This document shows positions 8,579 through 17,956 of a stretch of DNA of 37,343 nt, in pieces. Every line of letters starts with the position of its first letter. Positions within the stretch are counted from its first letter, which is position 1. Below the pieces are notes generated by a model. The model had not been told where the DNA came from. It searched no databases and saw only the letters and a program-made list of their open reading frames with translations. A program made the translations under genes and the position numbers. Source of the DNA: RGIG4140 sp045532865 (lineage in GTDB: Bacteria > Pseudomonadota > Alphaproteobacteria > CAAHEQ01 > UBA3637); contig JAZSGT010000066.1 of assembly GCA_045532865.1 (NCBI GenBank), positions 1-37,343 on the forward strand. Reading direction: 5' to 3'.

Positions 8579-9715
8579 ATGGGTCATAAGAAATTTAGAA
8601 ACAAAAAAACAAATAAAAACCAGAATAAAAATGCACCATTAGTTGTTGTAACAACAGGGGGAAGTGGTGGACATATTTTTCCTGCTGAAGCGATTTGTTC
8701 TGCATTAATCCAAAAGGGATATCGAGTTGCTTTTGTTACAGATAAACGGGGAAAAGCCTTTACATCATTGCCTGGGGTGCAAACATATAAATTAGTATCT
8801 GAAGCTGTTGCAAGAAGGACGTTTTTTCATAAGGCAATTGCATTGGCTAAATTGTTTTTTGGTTCTGCTCAGGCACTTGTTTTGCTCCAAAAATTAAAAC
8901 CAGTAGCTGTAATTGGTGTTGGTGGATATGCTTCTTTTCCAGCTGTTTTAGCAGCTCATTTGTGGAGTATTCCGGTTGTTTTGCATGAACAAAATGCTGT
9001 GTTAGGTCGTGCAAATAGGATACTTGCAAAAGGTTCAAAATTGATTGCAACATCTTTTACTCCAACAAAACGTGTCCCAAGTAATTTGGAGCAATTTCGA
9101 GTTGGTATGCCGGCAAGAAATAAAATTTTAAAAAAAGAAAATGCCCCATATCCTCCTCATGAGAATACATTTCATTTGCTTGTTTTTGGAGGGAGTCAAG
9201 GTGCTTCATTTTTCAGTCGTGTGTTTCCAGAAGTTTTATTGCAGTTACCAGAAGATCTTAAGAAAAGATTGGTGTTGACGCAACAGGCAAGACCAGAAGA
9301 TTTAGAATATGTTCGTGCTATTTATAAAGGGCAATCCTTTGTTAAGGTAACAGTTGAATCTTTCTTTGATAATATGCCAGAATTGTTAGCTGATTCAAAT
9401 CTTGTTGTGTCACGAGGTGGTGCTTCAACAATTACAGAATTAGAAATTGTTGCACGGCCAGCAATTATCGTTCCATTACCAACAGCTGCTGATGATCATC
9501 AAACAGAAAATGCAACCCAATTTTGCGATAGTGGTGCTGGGTGGCTCATTCCTGAAAAAGGGTTTAACTCTTTGCGTGTTGCAGAGCGTTTGGCAGAGTT
9601 GATGAATAATCCAAAAGAGCTTAAAGTTGCTTCTGAACAAGCTTATAATAGAGCTATGCCAAAGGCTGCAGAAATGGTTGTTGAAAAAGTAACAAAAATT
9701 ATTCAAGAAAACTAA
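8579..9715 (+). CDS. murG: Lipid II synthase MurG (GlcNAc transferase)
   Basis: GT28 glycosyltransferase at the inner membrane face that adds GlcNAc to lipid I to make lipid II. Of 378 aa, the first 20 are a Lys/Asn-rich extension before the core. The core starts with the glycine loop GGSGGH (27-32) and continues with VIGVGGYASFPAV, HEQNAVLGRANR, FGGSQGA and the donor-binding segment VSRGGASTITE. AAAGG at 8566-8570 supports the ATG at 8579. The basic extension could aid membrane association; that is inference. The upstream neighbour is ftsW and the downstream neighbour murC. Confidence 0.96.
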   Translation: MGHKKFRNKKTNKNQNKNAPLVVVTTGGSGGHIFPAEAICSALIQKGYRVAFVTDKRGKAFTSLPGVQTYKLVSEAVARRTFFHKAIALAKLFFGSAQALVLLQKLKPVAVIGVGGYASFPAVLAAHLWSIPVVLHEQNAVLGRANRILAKGSKLIATSFTPTKRVPSNLEQFRVGMPARNKILKKENAPYPPHENTFHLLVFGGSQGASFFSRVFPEVLLQLPEDLKKRLVLTQQARPEDLEYVRAIYKGQSFVKVTVESFFDNMPELLADSNLVVSRGGASTITELEIVARPAIIVPLPTAADDHQTENATQFCDSGAGWLIPEKGFNSLRVAERLAELMNNPKELKVASEQAYNRAMPKAAEMVVEKVTKIIQEN

Positions 9716-9730
9716 AAGGGAAGTTTAAAA

Positions 9731-11131
9731 ATGAAGTTGTCATGTCCGTTAAAGAAAATTCACTTTATTGGTATTGGTGGTATTGGTATGAGTGCAATTG
9801 CAGAAATGTTGGATGATTTAGGCATTTCAGTTCAAGGTTCAGATGCAAAGGAAAGTGCTAATACACTAAGAGTTCGAAAAAGTGGTATTCCAGTTTTTAT
9901 TGGACACAAAAAAGAAAATTTAAAAGGAGTTGATGCTGTTGTTATTTCAAGTGCAATAAAACAGGATAATCCAGAATTGGAAGAAGCTCGAAAATTAGGT
10001 TTGCCGATTGGTCATCGATCTGAAATGTTAGCAGAGATTTTAAATTATAAACGAAGTATCTGTATTTCAGGAACGCATGGTAAAACAACAACATCTTCTC
10101 TTTTAGCAAGTATTTTGTTGCAAGCTAAATTAAATCCAAGTTTTGTTATTGGTGGAATTTTAAATTCTCAATCTTCAAATGCGCGATTAGGAAAAGGTGA
10201 TTATGTTGTTGTTGAAGCTGATGAATCAGATGGTTCATTTTTAAAATTACCAACAACAATTAGTGTTGTAACAAATATTGATCCCGAACATATGGATCAC
10301 TATAAATCATTTGAAAATATGAAAAAGGCTTATGCATTATTTATTAAGAATACAGCTTTTTATGGTTTTTCAGTTGTTTGTACGGACCATCCTGTTGTTA
10401 AAGAGGTTATTGCGGATATTGAAACAAGACGAATTGTTTCTTATGGCTTGAACAAATTGGCAGATGTTCATGCAGATAATATCCGAAGTCTTAAAAATGG
10501 GATTATTTTTGATGTTTTTGTACGAAATGGAGCTAAATTTAAAAAAATAAAAGATGTAAAATTAGCTATGTTTGGAAGACATAATGTCTCAAATGCGTTG
10601 GCAGCTATGGCCGTTGCACTTAGGTTAGGAATTAAAGAAAGTGTTATTAAAAAAGCATTGGCTCGTTTTGAAGGTATTCAAAGAAGATTAACATTAAGAG
10701 GTGCTTTGTCAAAAGTGAATGTTTATGATGATTATGCTCACCATCCAATTGAGATTGCTGCAACATTAAAAGCTGTTAATGAATCAATTAATGGTAAAAT
10801 TGTGGCTGTTTTTCAACCACATAGATATTCTCGTTTTAGAGATTTATGGGATGAGTTTTTAACATGTTTTAATGCAGCAGATGAAGTTTATGTGATGGAT
10901 GTTTATGGGGCAGGTGAGCATTTAATTGCAGGGATAACGGCTCCTTCTTTTGTTGAAGCTATGCAATCAAAGGGGAAAACAGTTCATTATTTACCTTCAA
11001 TTGAAAATTTAAAAGATGTAGCTTTAAATTTGAATAAAGAAGATGCTATTGTTTGCTTGGGGGCTGGTTCAATTTCATCAGAAATTATCCAATTATTAAA
11101 AAAAGAAAAGGGATTAAAAAAGAATGACTAA
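9731..11131 (+). CDS. murC: UDP-N-acetylmuramate--L-alanine ligase MurC
   Basis: First of the four Mur ligases, joining L-Ala to UDP-MurNAc in the cytosol. It has 466 aa, normal length. The Rossmann segment HFIGIGGIGMSAIAEML is at the N-terminus, the ATP P-loop GTHGKTTT at 114-121, followed by EADESDGSF, the NIDPEHMDHY region, GRHNVSNALAA, and the C-terminal DDYAHHPIEI and FQPHRYSR motifs. The stop codon overlaps the murB start by 8 bases. Because murD is missing from this cluster, MurC and the MurEF fusion are the only Mur ligases in the window. Confidence 0.96.
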   Translation: MKLSCPLKKIHFIGIGGIGMSAIAEMLDDLGISVQGSDAKESANTLRVRKSGIPVFIGHKKENLKGVDAVVISSAIKQDNPELEEARKLGLPIGHRSEMLAEILNYKRSICISGTHGKTTTSSLLASILLQAKLNPSFVIGGILNSQSSNARLGKGDYVVVEADESDGSFLKLPTTISVVTNIDPEHMDHYKSFENMKKAYALFIKNTAFYGFSVVCTDHPVVKEVIADIETRRIVSYGLNKLADVHADNIRSLKNGIIFDVFVRNGAKFKKIKDVKLAMFGRHNVSNALAAMAVALRLGIKESVIKKALARFEGIQRRLTLRGALSKVNVYDDYAHHPIEIAATLKAVNESINGKIVAVFQPHRYSRFRDLWDEFLTCFNAADEVYVMDVYGAGEHLIAGITAPSFVEAMQSKGKTVHYLPSIENLKDVALNLNKEDAIVCLGAGSISSEIIQLLKKEKGLKKND

Positions 11132-12080
11132 AGGATTTTTAAACCGTTTTTTTTGTATAATGAAAAATGATTTTCCCCAGTTAGAAAAATCATTACCAAA
11201 GGTAAGAGGAAAACTTCTTTTTAACGAACCTTTATCTAAAAAAAATTGGTTTGGTGTTGGTGGTCCAGCACAAGTATATTTTGAACCGGCAGATTTGGAT
11301 GATTTGAAACATTTTGTTTCGCATGTAAATGGTATACCTTTAACCGTTTTAGGTGCTGGAAGTAATGTTCTTATACGTGATGGGGGAATTCCAGGAATTA
11401 CAATACGTTTAGGAAAAGCTTTTTCTTCAATTGACGTTGATGAAGATAAACTTATATGCAAAGCAGGGGCTCTTGTTATGGAGGTTTCTCGTATTGCTGA
11501 AAAAAATCTAATCAGTGGATTTGAGTTTTTATGTGGCATTCCTGGCAGCATTGGTGGTGGTGTTCGTATGAATGCGGGGGCTTACGGTTCTTGTTTGCAT
11601 GAATGTTTGGACTCATTAACTATTCTGACAAAAGAAGGACAGGTTCAAACACTTGAAAAGGAGGAACTTGTTGATGCTTTTTCGTATAGAAAATGTTATT
11701 TGCCAAATGAATGGATTTTTTTAGAAGCTGTACTAAAAGGTAAAAAAGAGACCGATGGGCTGCTGATTAAACAAAAAATGCAAGCCAATAAACAAAAAAG
11801 AGAAGCAGGGCAACCAGTTGGTGTTCGAACAGCTGGATCAACGTTTAAAAATCCAGAAGGAATACCTGCATGGCAATTAATTGAAAAAGCAGGAATGAAA
11901 AATGCCAAGGTGGGAGGAGCTTGTGTGAGTTCTAAGCATGCTAATTTTTTGATTAATACAGGTAAAGCAACAGCAAAAGACATTGAAGATTTAGGTGAAA
12001 AGATAAGAAAAACTGTACTAGAAAAAGAAGGTGTTGCATTGGAATGGGAAGTTAGAAAATTGGGAGTAGACAATGATTAA
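11124..12080 (+). CDS. murB: UDP-N-acetylenolpyruvoylglucosamine reductase MurB
   Basis: FAD-dependent NADPH oxidoreductase that reduces enolpyruvyl-UDP-GlcNAc to UDP-MurNAc. Up to 318 aa. The FAD-binding segment is GAGSNVLIRDGG (from 77), then GIPGSIGGGVRMNAGAYG and RTAGSTFKNP with the expected catalytic Ser239; a conserved Glu lies in the C-terminal EKEGVALEWEVRK. The start at 11124 overlaps murC; an internal ATG at 11160 (MKNDFPQLEK) is an alternative that trims a 12-residue non-conserved leader, and I cannot decide between them. The 3' end overlaps ddl by 8 bases. Confidence 0.94.
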   Translation: MTKGFLNRFFCIMKNDFPQLEKSLPKVRGKLLFNEPLSKKNWFGVGGPAQVYFEPADLDDLKHFVSHVNGIPLTVLGAGSNVLIRDGGIPGITIRLGKAFSSIDVDEDKLICKAGALVMEVSRIAEKNLISGFEFLCGIPGSIGGGVRMNAGAYGSCLHECLDSLTILTKEGQVQTLEKEELVDAFSYRKCYLPNEWIFLEAVLKGKKETDGLLIKQKMQANKQKREAGQPVGVRTAGSTFKNPEGIPAWQLIEKAGMKNAKVGGACVSSKHANFLINTGKATAKDIEDLGEKIRKTVLEKEGVALEWEVRKLGVDND

Positions 12081-13068
12081 CACTTTGACGAAAAATGATT
12101 TGAACAAAAAAGAAAATATTTGTTCTTTTACAAAAAGGGATGATAGAAGAAAAGAAAAGGTAAAAAGTGTTCTTCTTTTAGTAGGGGGTATTTCTTCAGA
12201 AAGAGAAATTTCTCTTGAAAGTGGTAAATGTATTCAAAAGGCTTTGTTAGAATTAGGTTATAATGTTTTTCTTTTTGATACAAAAGAGGGCTTGGAAAAT
12301 TTACTTAAAATAGTCACAGATAAAAAACCTGATTGCGTATTTAATGCGTTACACGGTGGTTGGGGTGAGAATGGATGCATTCAAGCATTCTTAAATATGC
12401 TTCAAATTCCTTATACACATTCAGGAGTTTTATCTTCAGCACTTGCCATGAATAAGGATGAAACAAAAAGAATTGCAAAATCAATCAATGTAGATGTTCC
12501 TGAAGGGTGTTTGGTAGAATATGAATTTTTAAATAAGAGGGAAACTGTTGATTTTTCTTGTGTGATAAAGCCAAATCAAGAAGGATCTTCTGTTGGGGTA
12601 ATTATTTTAAATAAAGGTGATAAAATACCATTATTGAATAAAAATGATGATGTTAATAAGGAATTTTTAGTTGAAGAATATATTCCAGGAAGAGAATTTT
12701 CTGTTGCAGTTACAGATGCGGGGGCTTTAGGCATTATAGAGCTTGTTCCTTTAAATGGTTTTTATGACTATAAACATAAATATTCTAAAGGATTAACACA
12801 ACATATTGAACCGGTGGATTTGCAAAATGAAGTAAAAGAAAAGATGATGATGAATGCATATTTGATGCATAAGGCTTTGGGTTGTAAAGGTATATCTCGG
12901 AGTGATTTTAGGTATGATCCAGAACAAAATAGAGTTGTTTTTTTAGAGTTAAATGCAAATCCAGGAATGACAAATTTATCTTTGGTTCCAGAAATGGCTT
13001 TACAAAAAGGAATTTCCTATAATAATTTAGTCGATATGCTTATTGAAAAGGCGGATTTTGAAAGATGA
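12073..13068 (+). CDS. ddl: D-alanine--D-alanine ligase
   Basis: ATP-grasp ligase making the D-Ala-D-Ala dipeptide that the MurF half of the fused ligase consumes. It has 331 aa. After a 28-residue Lys/Asn-rich leader the core begins VKSVLLLVGGISSEREISLESG, followed by LHGGWGENG (93-101), YTHSGVLSSALAMNKDETK, IKPNQEGSSVGV, LVEEYIPGREFSV and the Mg-binding C-terminal ELNANPGMTNLSLVPEMA. GGGAGT at 12062-12067 supports the ATG at 12073. It overlaps murB at the 5' end and ftsQ (ATGA) at the 3' end. Confidence 0.95.
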   Translation: MINTLTKNDLNKKENICSFTKRDDRRKEKVKSVLLLVGGISSEREISLESGKCIQKALLELGYNVFLFDTKEGLENLLKIVTDKKPDCVFNALHGGWGENGCIQAFLNMLQIPYTHSGVLSSALAMNKDETKRIAKSINVDVPEGCLVEYEFLNKRETVDFSCVIKPNQEGSSVGVIILNKGDKIPLLNKNDDVNKEFLVEEYIPGREFSVAVTDAGALGIIELVPLNGFYDYKHKYSKGLTQHIEPVDLQNEVKEKMMMNAYLMHKALGCKGISRSDFRYDPEQNRVVFLELNANPGMTNLSLVPEMALQKGISYNNLVDMLIEKADFER

Positions 13069-13874
13069 GAAAAAAAAGACAAAAGAAAAAAACAAATAGC
13101 TTTTTAAAATTAAAAATAACATTGTTAATGTTGTTTGTTTTGATATTTTTTATAGGAGGGGTTTTAATTTCACCTTATGGACCAGTTGTAAAAGAATGGA
13201 CAATTTCTTTCTCAAATTTGTGTGTTCAAAAAGCTCAGTTTAATTTAGAAAAAGTGGATGTAGAAGGACATGTTCGAACAAAAAGTGAAGATGTTATTAA
13301 ACGATTGAATTTAAAACGTGGTATTAAGATTTTTGAAGTTGATTTAGAAAGAGAAAAAGAAGCAATTATGTCTCTTCCATGGGTTAAAACAGTTCGAATC
13401 GAACGTCATTTGCCAAGTCAAATTTTGATTAGTTTAACAGAAAAGAAACCAATTGCTGTTTGGCAAAATAAAAAAAGATATCTTCCTATTGATGAAGATG
13501 GAAATCCTATTTTAGATGATAAAACGGTTTTAAAAAATGTTTTGCTTGTTGTTGGAGAAGATGCTCCTCAACATACGCCAGAGTTGATTTCTTTGTTAGA
13601 TGATTATCCTGAAATTGGAGCTGTGGCAAAATCAGCTGTTCGTGTTGGAAATCGCCGTTGGAACCTTTATTTGAATGATGCAGAAAATGGTTTAGAAATT
13701 AGATTACCAGAAACAGATATAAAAGTAGCTCTTGAGCGGTTGAAAGTTTTTAAGGAAGAGGGTAATATTTTAAACAGAGATTTAAAGGTTATTGATTTGA
13801 AATTACCAGATCGTCTTATTGTAAAAAGCAGTGAACCATTAGGGGAAAGAAATAAAAATGGCAAAGAAAACTAA
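13065..13874 (+). CDS. ftsQ: Cell division protein FtsQ
   Basis: Bitopic division protein that binds FtsB/FtsL and links the cytoplasmic ring to septal synthesis. It has 269 aa: a Lys/Arg-rich cytoplasmic tail, one membrane segment (about 17-38), then a POTRA domain starting FNLEKVDVEGHVRTK with the conserved SLPWVKTVRIERHLPSQI, and the FtsQ beta domain (PIAVWQNKKRYLPIDEDG). The start codon overlaps the ddl stop in an ATGA, and its 3' end overlaps ftsA by 17 bases, indicating coupled translation. Confidence 0.94.
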   Translation: MRKKRQKKKTNSFLKLKITLLMLFVLIFFIGGVLISPYGPVVKEWTISFSNLCVQKAQFNLEKVDVEGHVRTKSEDVIKRLNLKRGIKIFEVDLEREKEAIMSLPWVKTVRIERHLPSQILISLTEKKPIAVWQNKKRYLPIDEDGNPILDDKTVLKNVLLVVGEDAPQHTPELISLLDDYPEIGAVAKSAVRVGNRRWNLYLNDAENGLEIRLPETDIKVALERLKVFKEEGNILNRDLKVIDLKLPDRLIVKSSEPLGERNKNGKEN

Positions 13875-15108
13875 ATTAAAATCTGTTTTAACTCTCTTAG
13901 ATGTGGGGACAAGTAAGGTTTGTTGTATGATGGTTCGATTTACCTCTGATGGTACGCCAGAGGTTATGGGGACTGGATATGCACCTTCAAAAGGGATTAA
14001 TGCTGGAGCAATTGTAAATTTAGATCAAGCATCTGAATCGATTAGAGCTGCTTTGGAAGATTTAGAAAAACAAACAGAACGCCAAGTAACCAGTGTTGTT
14101 GTGAATATTTCTTCAACACAATTAAAATCACTGCATATCAATAAAGAAATAGAAATTAGTGATGGACGACCTATAACAGCAGGCGATGTAAAAAGACTGG
14201 TTGATGGCGTTGTTTCTTTATGTTTAGCTGAAGGGGATGAAGTGATACATGCTTTTCCATTAAGTTATACTGTTGACAACGAGCCTTCAGTTTCTGATCC
14301 AAGAGGTCTTTATGGTCATAAATTAGGTGTTCATATGCATGTGATTGTTTTGCCAGAAAGTCAATCAAGGAATTTGGTTGCAGCTCTTGATAGGCGCCAT
14401 GTATCAATTGATATGAAGGTAGCAACACCTTATGCGACTGCGTTGGCAACAATAACTGAAGAAGAAAAAGAAATTGGTGCAACAGTTGTGGACTTTGGAG
14501 CTGGAACAACTTCAATTGCTATTTTTTTGGAAGGTGGTTTAGTTCATTTAGATATGGTTCCACAAGGGGGAAACATTTTTTCAAAAGATATAGCAAGGGG
14601 TTTGGGTTGTTCTTTTTCTGTCGCTGAAAGATTAAAAACATTACATGGAGGTGTTTTTGAATCTTCAAGAGATGGAATTGATCGATTGATTGTTCCTGTT
14701 TTAGGTGAAGAAAATGTTAATATTCAAGTGCCTAGATCCGATTTGATTTCAATTATTGTTCCAAGACTGGATGAAATTTTAGAAAATGTTGGAAAGATTT
14801 TTCAAAAATATCCCCGATTCGTTATTTCAACGCGACATGTCGTTCTAAACGGGGGTGGAAGCATGCTTTTGGGCATTAAAGAAAAGGTAATTCAAACTTT
14901 AGGGGGCGTTGTACGTTCTGGAAAACCAGATATTATACGAGGAATGCCAAAACAATTTGAACCTTATACATTTTCTACTTGCATTGGACTGTTAAAATAT
15001 GTAATGATAAAGGAGAAGAGTTTATTAAATGAAAAATTCACTGCTCAGCCTGAGCAGCGAAAGGGTTTATTTGGAAAGGTAGTTCAATGGCTAGTTCAGA
15101 ATTTTTAG
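13858..15108 (+). CDS. ftsA: Cell division protein FtsA
   Basis: Actin-like ATPase that anchors FtsZ to the membrane. It has 416 aa. The ATPase phosphate-1 segment is TLLDVGTSKVCCMMV; the SHS2/1C domain follows, then DFGAGTTSIAIFLEGG (phosphate 2) and VVLNGGGSMLLGI (adenosine motif). The last residues, KGLFGKVVQWLVQNF, form the expected amphipathic membrane-targeting helix. The gene overlaps ftsQ by 17 and ftsZ by 22 bases, so the FtsA tail coding region also carries the ftsZ ribosome-binding site and a small GC-rich hairpin (15041-15057). Confidence 0.96.
   Translation: MAKKTKLKSVLTLLDVGTSKVCCMMVRFTSDGTPEVMGTGYAPSKGINAGAIVNLDQASESIRAALEDLEKQTERQVTSVVVNISSTQLKSLHINKEIEISDGRPITAGDVKRLVDGVVSLCLAEGDEVIHAFPLSYTVDNEPSVSDPRGLYGHKLGVHMHVIVLPESQSRNLVAALDRRHVSIDMKVATPYATALATITEEEKEIGATVVDFGAGTTSIAIFLEGGLVHLDMVPQGGNIFSKDIARGLGCSFSVAERLKTLHGGVFESSRDGIDRLIVPVLGEENVNIQVPRSDLISIIVPRLDEILENVGKIFQKYPRFVISTRHVVLNGGGSMLLGIKEKVIQTLGGVVRSGKPDIIRGMPKQFEPYTFSTCIGLLKYVMIKEKSLLNEKFTAQPEQRKGLFGKVVQWLVQNF
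15041..15057 (+). other. Perfect hairpin in the ftsA tail, just before ftsZ
   Basis: CTGCTCA-GCC-TGAGCAG forms a 7-bp stem with a 3-base loop, 29 bases upstream of the ftsZ ATG and 17 bases before its AAAGG ribosome-binding site (15075-15079). No T-run follows, so it is not an intrinsic terminator. It encodes part of the FtsA stretch TAQPEQR between the ATPase core and the membrane helix. It could be an mRNA processing or translation-tuning element; this is inference. Confidence 0.45.
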
Positions 15109-16640
15109 ATACAAATGAAAGCAGTTTATCAATTGGTTTAGTTACTCCTCCACCAGAAGTTTTGTTAACACCTAATATTGGTGTTATAGGTGTTGGTGGT
15201 GCCGGTGGTAATGCTGTGAATAATATGGTAACAAGTGAACTAAACGGCGTTTCCTTTTTTGTTGCAAATACAGATGCTCAGGCACTTTCAAGATCGTTGG
15301 TTTCGGAACGAATTCAATTAGGTGTTGCTTTAACACAGGGATTGGGTGCTGGTGCTAATCCTGAGGTTGGTAGAGCTGCTGCTGAAGAAACAGCTGAAAA
15401 ATTAGCTGATTGTTTGAAAGGTTTGCACTTATTATTTATTACAGCTGGTATGGGTGGTGGAACAGGAACAGGTGCCGCACCTGTGATTGCTCGTTTGGCA
15501 AAAGAAATGGGTATTTTGACTGTTGGTGTTGTTTCAAAACCATTCCAATTTGAAGGTTCTAAACGGATGCGTACAGCAAACAATGGTATTGCTGAACTTA
15601 AAAAGCATGTTGATACATTACTTGTTATTCCAAATCAAAACCTATTTAGAATTGTTTCAAATAATACAACATTTGCTGATGCATTTAAGACAGCAGATGG
15701 TGTTTTGTGTCAAGGGGTTAGATCAATCACAGATTTGATTATTAAACCAGGTATGATTAACCTAGATTTTGCTGATGTAAAAACTGTTCTTTCTTCAATG
15801 GGCAGAGCCATGATGGGTACAGGTGAAGCAACAGGTGAAAATAGAGCTGAAATTGCAGTTGAAAAAGCTATTTCTAATCCATTGTTGGATGATTCATCTA
15901 TTCGTGGTGCAAAGAGTGTTTTGTTAAATATCTCTGGTGGGTTAGATTTAACTTTGGCTGAGGTCGACTTGGCTGCAGAGCGTATTCGCGAAGAATTGGG
16001 CGAAGAAGATGCAAATATTATTTTTGGTACATGTGCTGATGAAGCTTTGCATGGAATGATTCGTATTTCAATTGTTGCAACAGGGATTGATGAAGTTGCA
16101 AATGAAACAGCTCCTGTTGAAAGTTTTTCTGCACAGCAGCCAAAAGAAACTGTTGTTGAAGTACCACAAACAGAGGGTGCAAAAACTTCTGAAAAAGAAG
16201 GTAAAACAGAAGAGCAGTTAGCATTGATTGAAAAAACATCGGCTTCAGAAGATACTCATTTTGACAGTGTTGTTCGCCAAGATGAGGATGATGCAACATT
16301 AGATCAAATTGATATTGTTGTTGAAACAATTGAAAAGCCAAGACAACAACCACTTTTGTTCCAAGAAGAGGCTCCTAAAATTAAGCCGTCTATTCAAATT
16401 CGTTCTGTTCCAGAAGTGCAGCCATCAATTGATTTAGATACAAAAAAACAAGACACAAATGTAAAACCAATTCGCGGGGGATTGTTTGATTTTATGCCAG
16501 GTTTTGGTCGCAAGAAGGATAAAATGGATATGCCAGCTGAAGCAAGCTCTATTTCAACACCTCGAGTGTCTTCTGTAAGTGGTCAAAATTATGATGATCC
16601 ATTCGAAAGTGTTGATTTGCCAGCTTTTTTAAGGCGTTAA
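15087..16640 (+). CDS. ftsZ: Cell division GTPase FtsZ
   Basis: Tubulin-like GTPase that forms the division ring. It has 517 aa. A 30-residue N-terminal tail precedes GVGGAGGNAVNN (35-46); the tubulin signature GMGGGTGTG is at 121-129 and the T7 loop NLDFAD at 225-230. A long, acidic, low-complexity linker (about 340-495) leads to the conserved C-terminal peptide ending DLPAFLRR, which binds FtsA. The long linker is typical of alphaproteobacteria. AAAGG at 15075-15079 supports the ATG inside ftsA. In many proteobacteria lpxC follows ftsZ; here rsmB does. Confidence 0.97.
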   Translation: MASSEFLDTNESSLSIGLVTPPPEVLLTPNIGVIGVGGAGGNAVNNMVTSELNGVSFFVANTDAQALSRSLVSERIQLGVALTQGLGAGANPEVGRAAAEETAEKLADCLKGLHLLFITAGMGGGTGTGAAPVIARLAKEMGILTVGVVSKPFQFEGSKRMRTANNGIAELKKHVDTLLVIPNQNLFRIVSNNTTFADAFKTADGVLCQGVRSITDLIIKPGMINLDFADVKTVLSSMGRAMMGTGEATGENRAEIAVEKAISNPLLDDSSIRGAKSVLLNISGGLDLTLAEVDLAAERIREELGEEDANIIFGTCADEALHGMIRISIVATGIDEVANETAPVESFSAQQPKETVVEVPQTEGAKTSEKEGKTEEQLALIEKTSASEDTHFDSVVRQDEDDATLDQIDIVVETIEKPRQQPLLFQEEAPKIKPSIQIRSVPEVQPSIDLDTKKQDTNVKPIRGGLFDFMPGFGRKKDKMDMPAEASSISTPRVSSVSGQNYDDPFESVDLPAFLRR

Positions 16641-16678
16641 ATAATAGACGCTAGGATTGCTTTTCCAAGGATTTAATC

Positions 16679-17947
16679 ATGAAATCAGCTCTTCAAACAA
16701 GATTAGCAGCGTTTTTGGTGCTTAAAGAAATTTTTGAGCGAAAAGTAACTGTGCAACTTGCCTTTTCACAATGTAATCTCTTCAAAAAACTTTCTGAAAT
16801 TGACATAAAATTTGTACGGTTACTTGTTTTGACAACTTTGCGTCGATATGGGCAATCCAAAATTATTTTAAATGAATATTTAAAGAAGAAACTTTCAGGC
16901 AAAAAAAAAGATATAGAACTTGTTTTAATCTTAGCAATTGTTCAGCTTAAATTTTTAAATACACCACCCCATGCAGTTGTTGATACGGCTGTTGACTTGT
17001 CAAAAGAGATTAAACAAAAGCATTTCTCTGGTTTGGTTAATGCAATTTTACATGCAATTAGTAAGGATAAGGAAAAGCCATTACCGGACACTATTGAGAA
17101 TCTACCTGATTGGTTATCAAAAAAATGGATTGCTGCATACGGTGAAGAACGGATTCGTGAATTTGTTGAAATGTTTAATGCAGAGCCTGTTTTAGACATT
17201 AGCTCGAAAGAAAATCCATCTCTTTGGGCTCAAAAATTGAGTGGTGAGTTATTGCCGACTGGTACCATTCGTTGCCATTTTACAGATAACGTTCCTTCAT
17301 TGGAAGGCTTTTCAGAAGGAGCTTGGTGGGTTCAAGAAGCATCAGCTGCTCTACCTGCGTTGTTATTTACAAATATTGAAGGGAAAAAAGGAGCTGATTT
17401 ATGTTCTGCTCCTGGAGGAAAGACTTCTCAACTTGTTATGCGTGGTGCAACAGTTGATGCTTATGACATTTCTGAAAAACGTCTTGAAAAGTTAAAAGAA
17501 AATATGCTTCGTTTAAATATTGCTGAAAGGGTTAATGTAATTTGTAAAGATGCCCTTCAAATTGAAGCAAAGGAGCAATATGATTTTGTTTTATTAGATG
17601 CGCCTTGTTCTGCCACAGGGACAATTAAACGTCACCCTGATTTGATGTATTTGCGTCAAGAGGAAGATATTCATCGTTTATCTCAATTGCAAAAAGAATT
17701 GTTGACGCATGCTTTTTCTTTGTTAAAAAAAGGTGGGGAACTTGTTTATTCCACCTGTTCTTTGGAATATGAAGAAAATGAAGGGCTTGTCCAATCCTTT
17801 TTGAAAGAACATATAAATATTAAAAGAATAACACCAAAGGAAGAGTGTTTAAAACCTTTTTTGAATGAATTTGGTGCTGTTCAAGTATTGCCTTCAAAAG
17901 AAGTTCAGCAAGATGGTTTTTATGCTGTTTTGTTGAAAAAAGAATAA
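16679..17947 (+). CDS. rsmB: 16S rRNA (cytosine967-C5)-methyltransferase RsmB
   Basis: SAM-dependent enzyme that 5-methylates C967 of 16S rRNA. It has 422 aa: an N-terminal NusB-like RNA-binding domain (about 1-135) and a Rossmann methyltransferase domain with SAM motif CSAPGGKTSQL (242-252), motif IV LDAPCSATG (C310) and motif VI YSTCSLEYEENE (catalytic C360). ATG 16679 follows AAGG with 8-base spacing. It lies 38 bases behind ftsZ with no convincing terminator between, so it may share the dcw transcript. The usual fmt partner is not next to it. Confidence 0.93.
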   Translation: MKSALQTRLAAFLVLKEIFERKVTVQLAFSQCNLFKKLSEIDIKFVRLLVLTTLRRYGQSKIILNEYLKKKLSGKKKDIELVLILAIVQLKFLNTPPHAVVDTAVDLSKEIKQKHFSGLVNAILHAISKDKEKPLPDTIENLPDWLSKKWIAAYGEERIREFVEMFNAEPVLDISSKENPSLWAQKLSGELLPTGTIRCHFTDNVPSLEGFSEGAWWVQEASAALPALLFTNIEGKKGADLCSAPGGKTSQLVMRGATVDAYDISEKRLEKLKENMLRLNIAERVNVICKDALQIEAKEQYDFVLLDAPCSATGTIKRHPDLMYLRQEEDIHRLSQLQKELLTHAFSLLKKGGELVYSTCSLEYEENEGLVQSFLKEHINIKRITPKEECLKPFLNEFGAVQVLPSKEVQQDGFYAVLLKKE

Positions 17948-17956
17948 GGAGAAAAT

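Noticed and set aside
16018..16353. 111-aa minus-strand frame rich in Gln and Leu
   Set aside because: It is the antisense shadow of the low-complexity FtsZ linker.
16633..16652. Possible terminator after ftsZ (GGCGT/ACGCT)
   Set aside because: The stem is only 4-5 bp with a 10-base loop and no T-run follows; rsmB may be read through from ftsZ.
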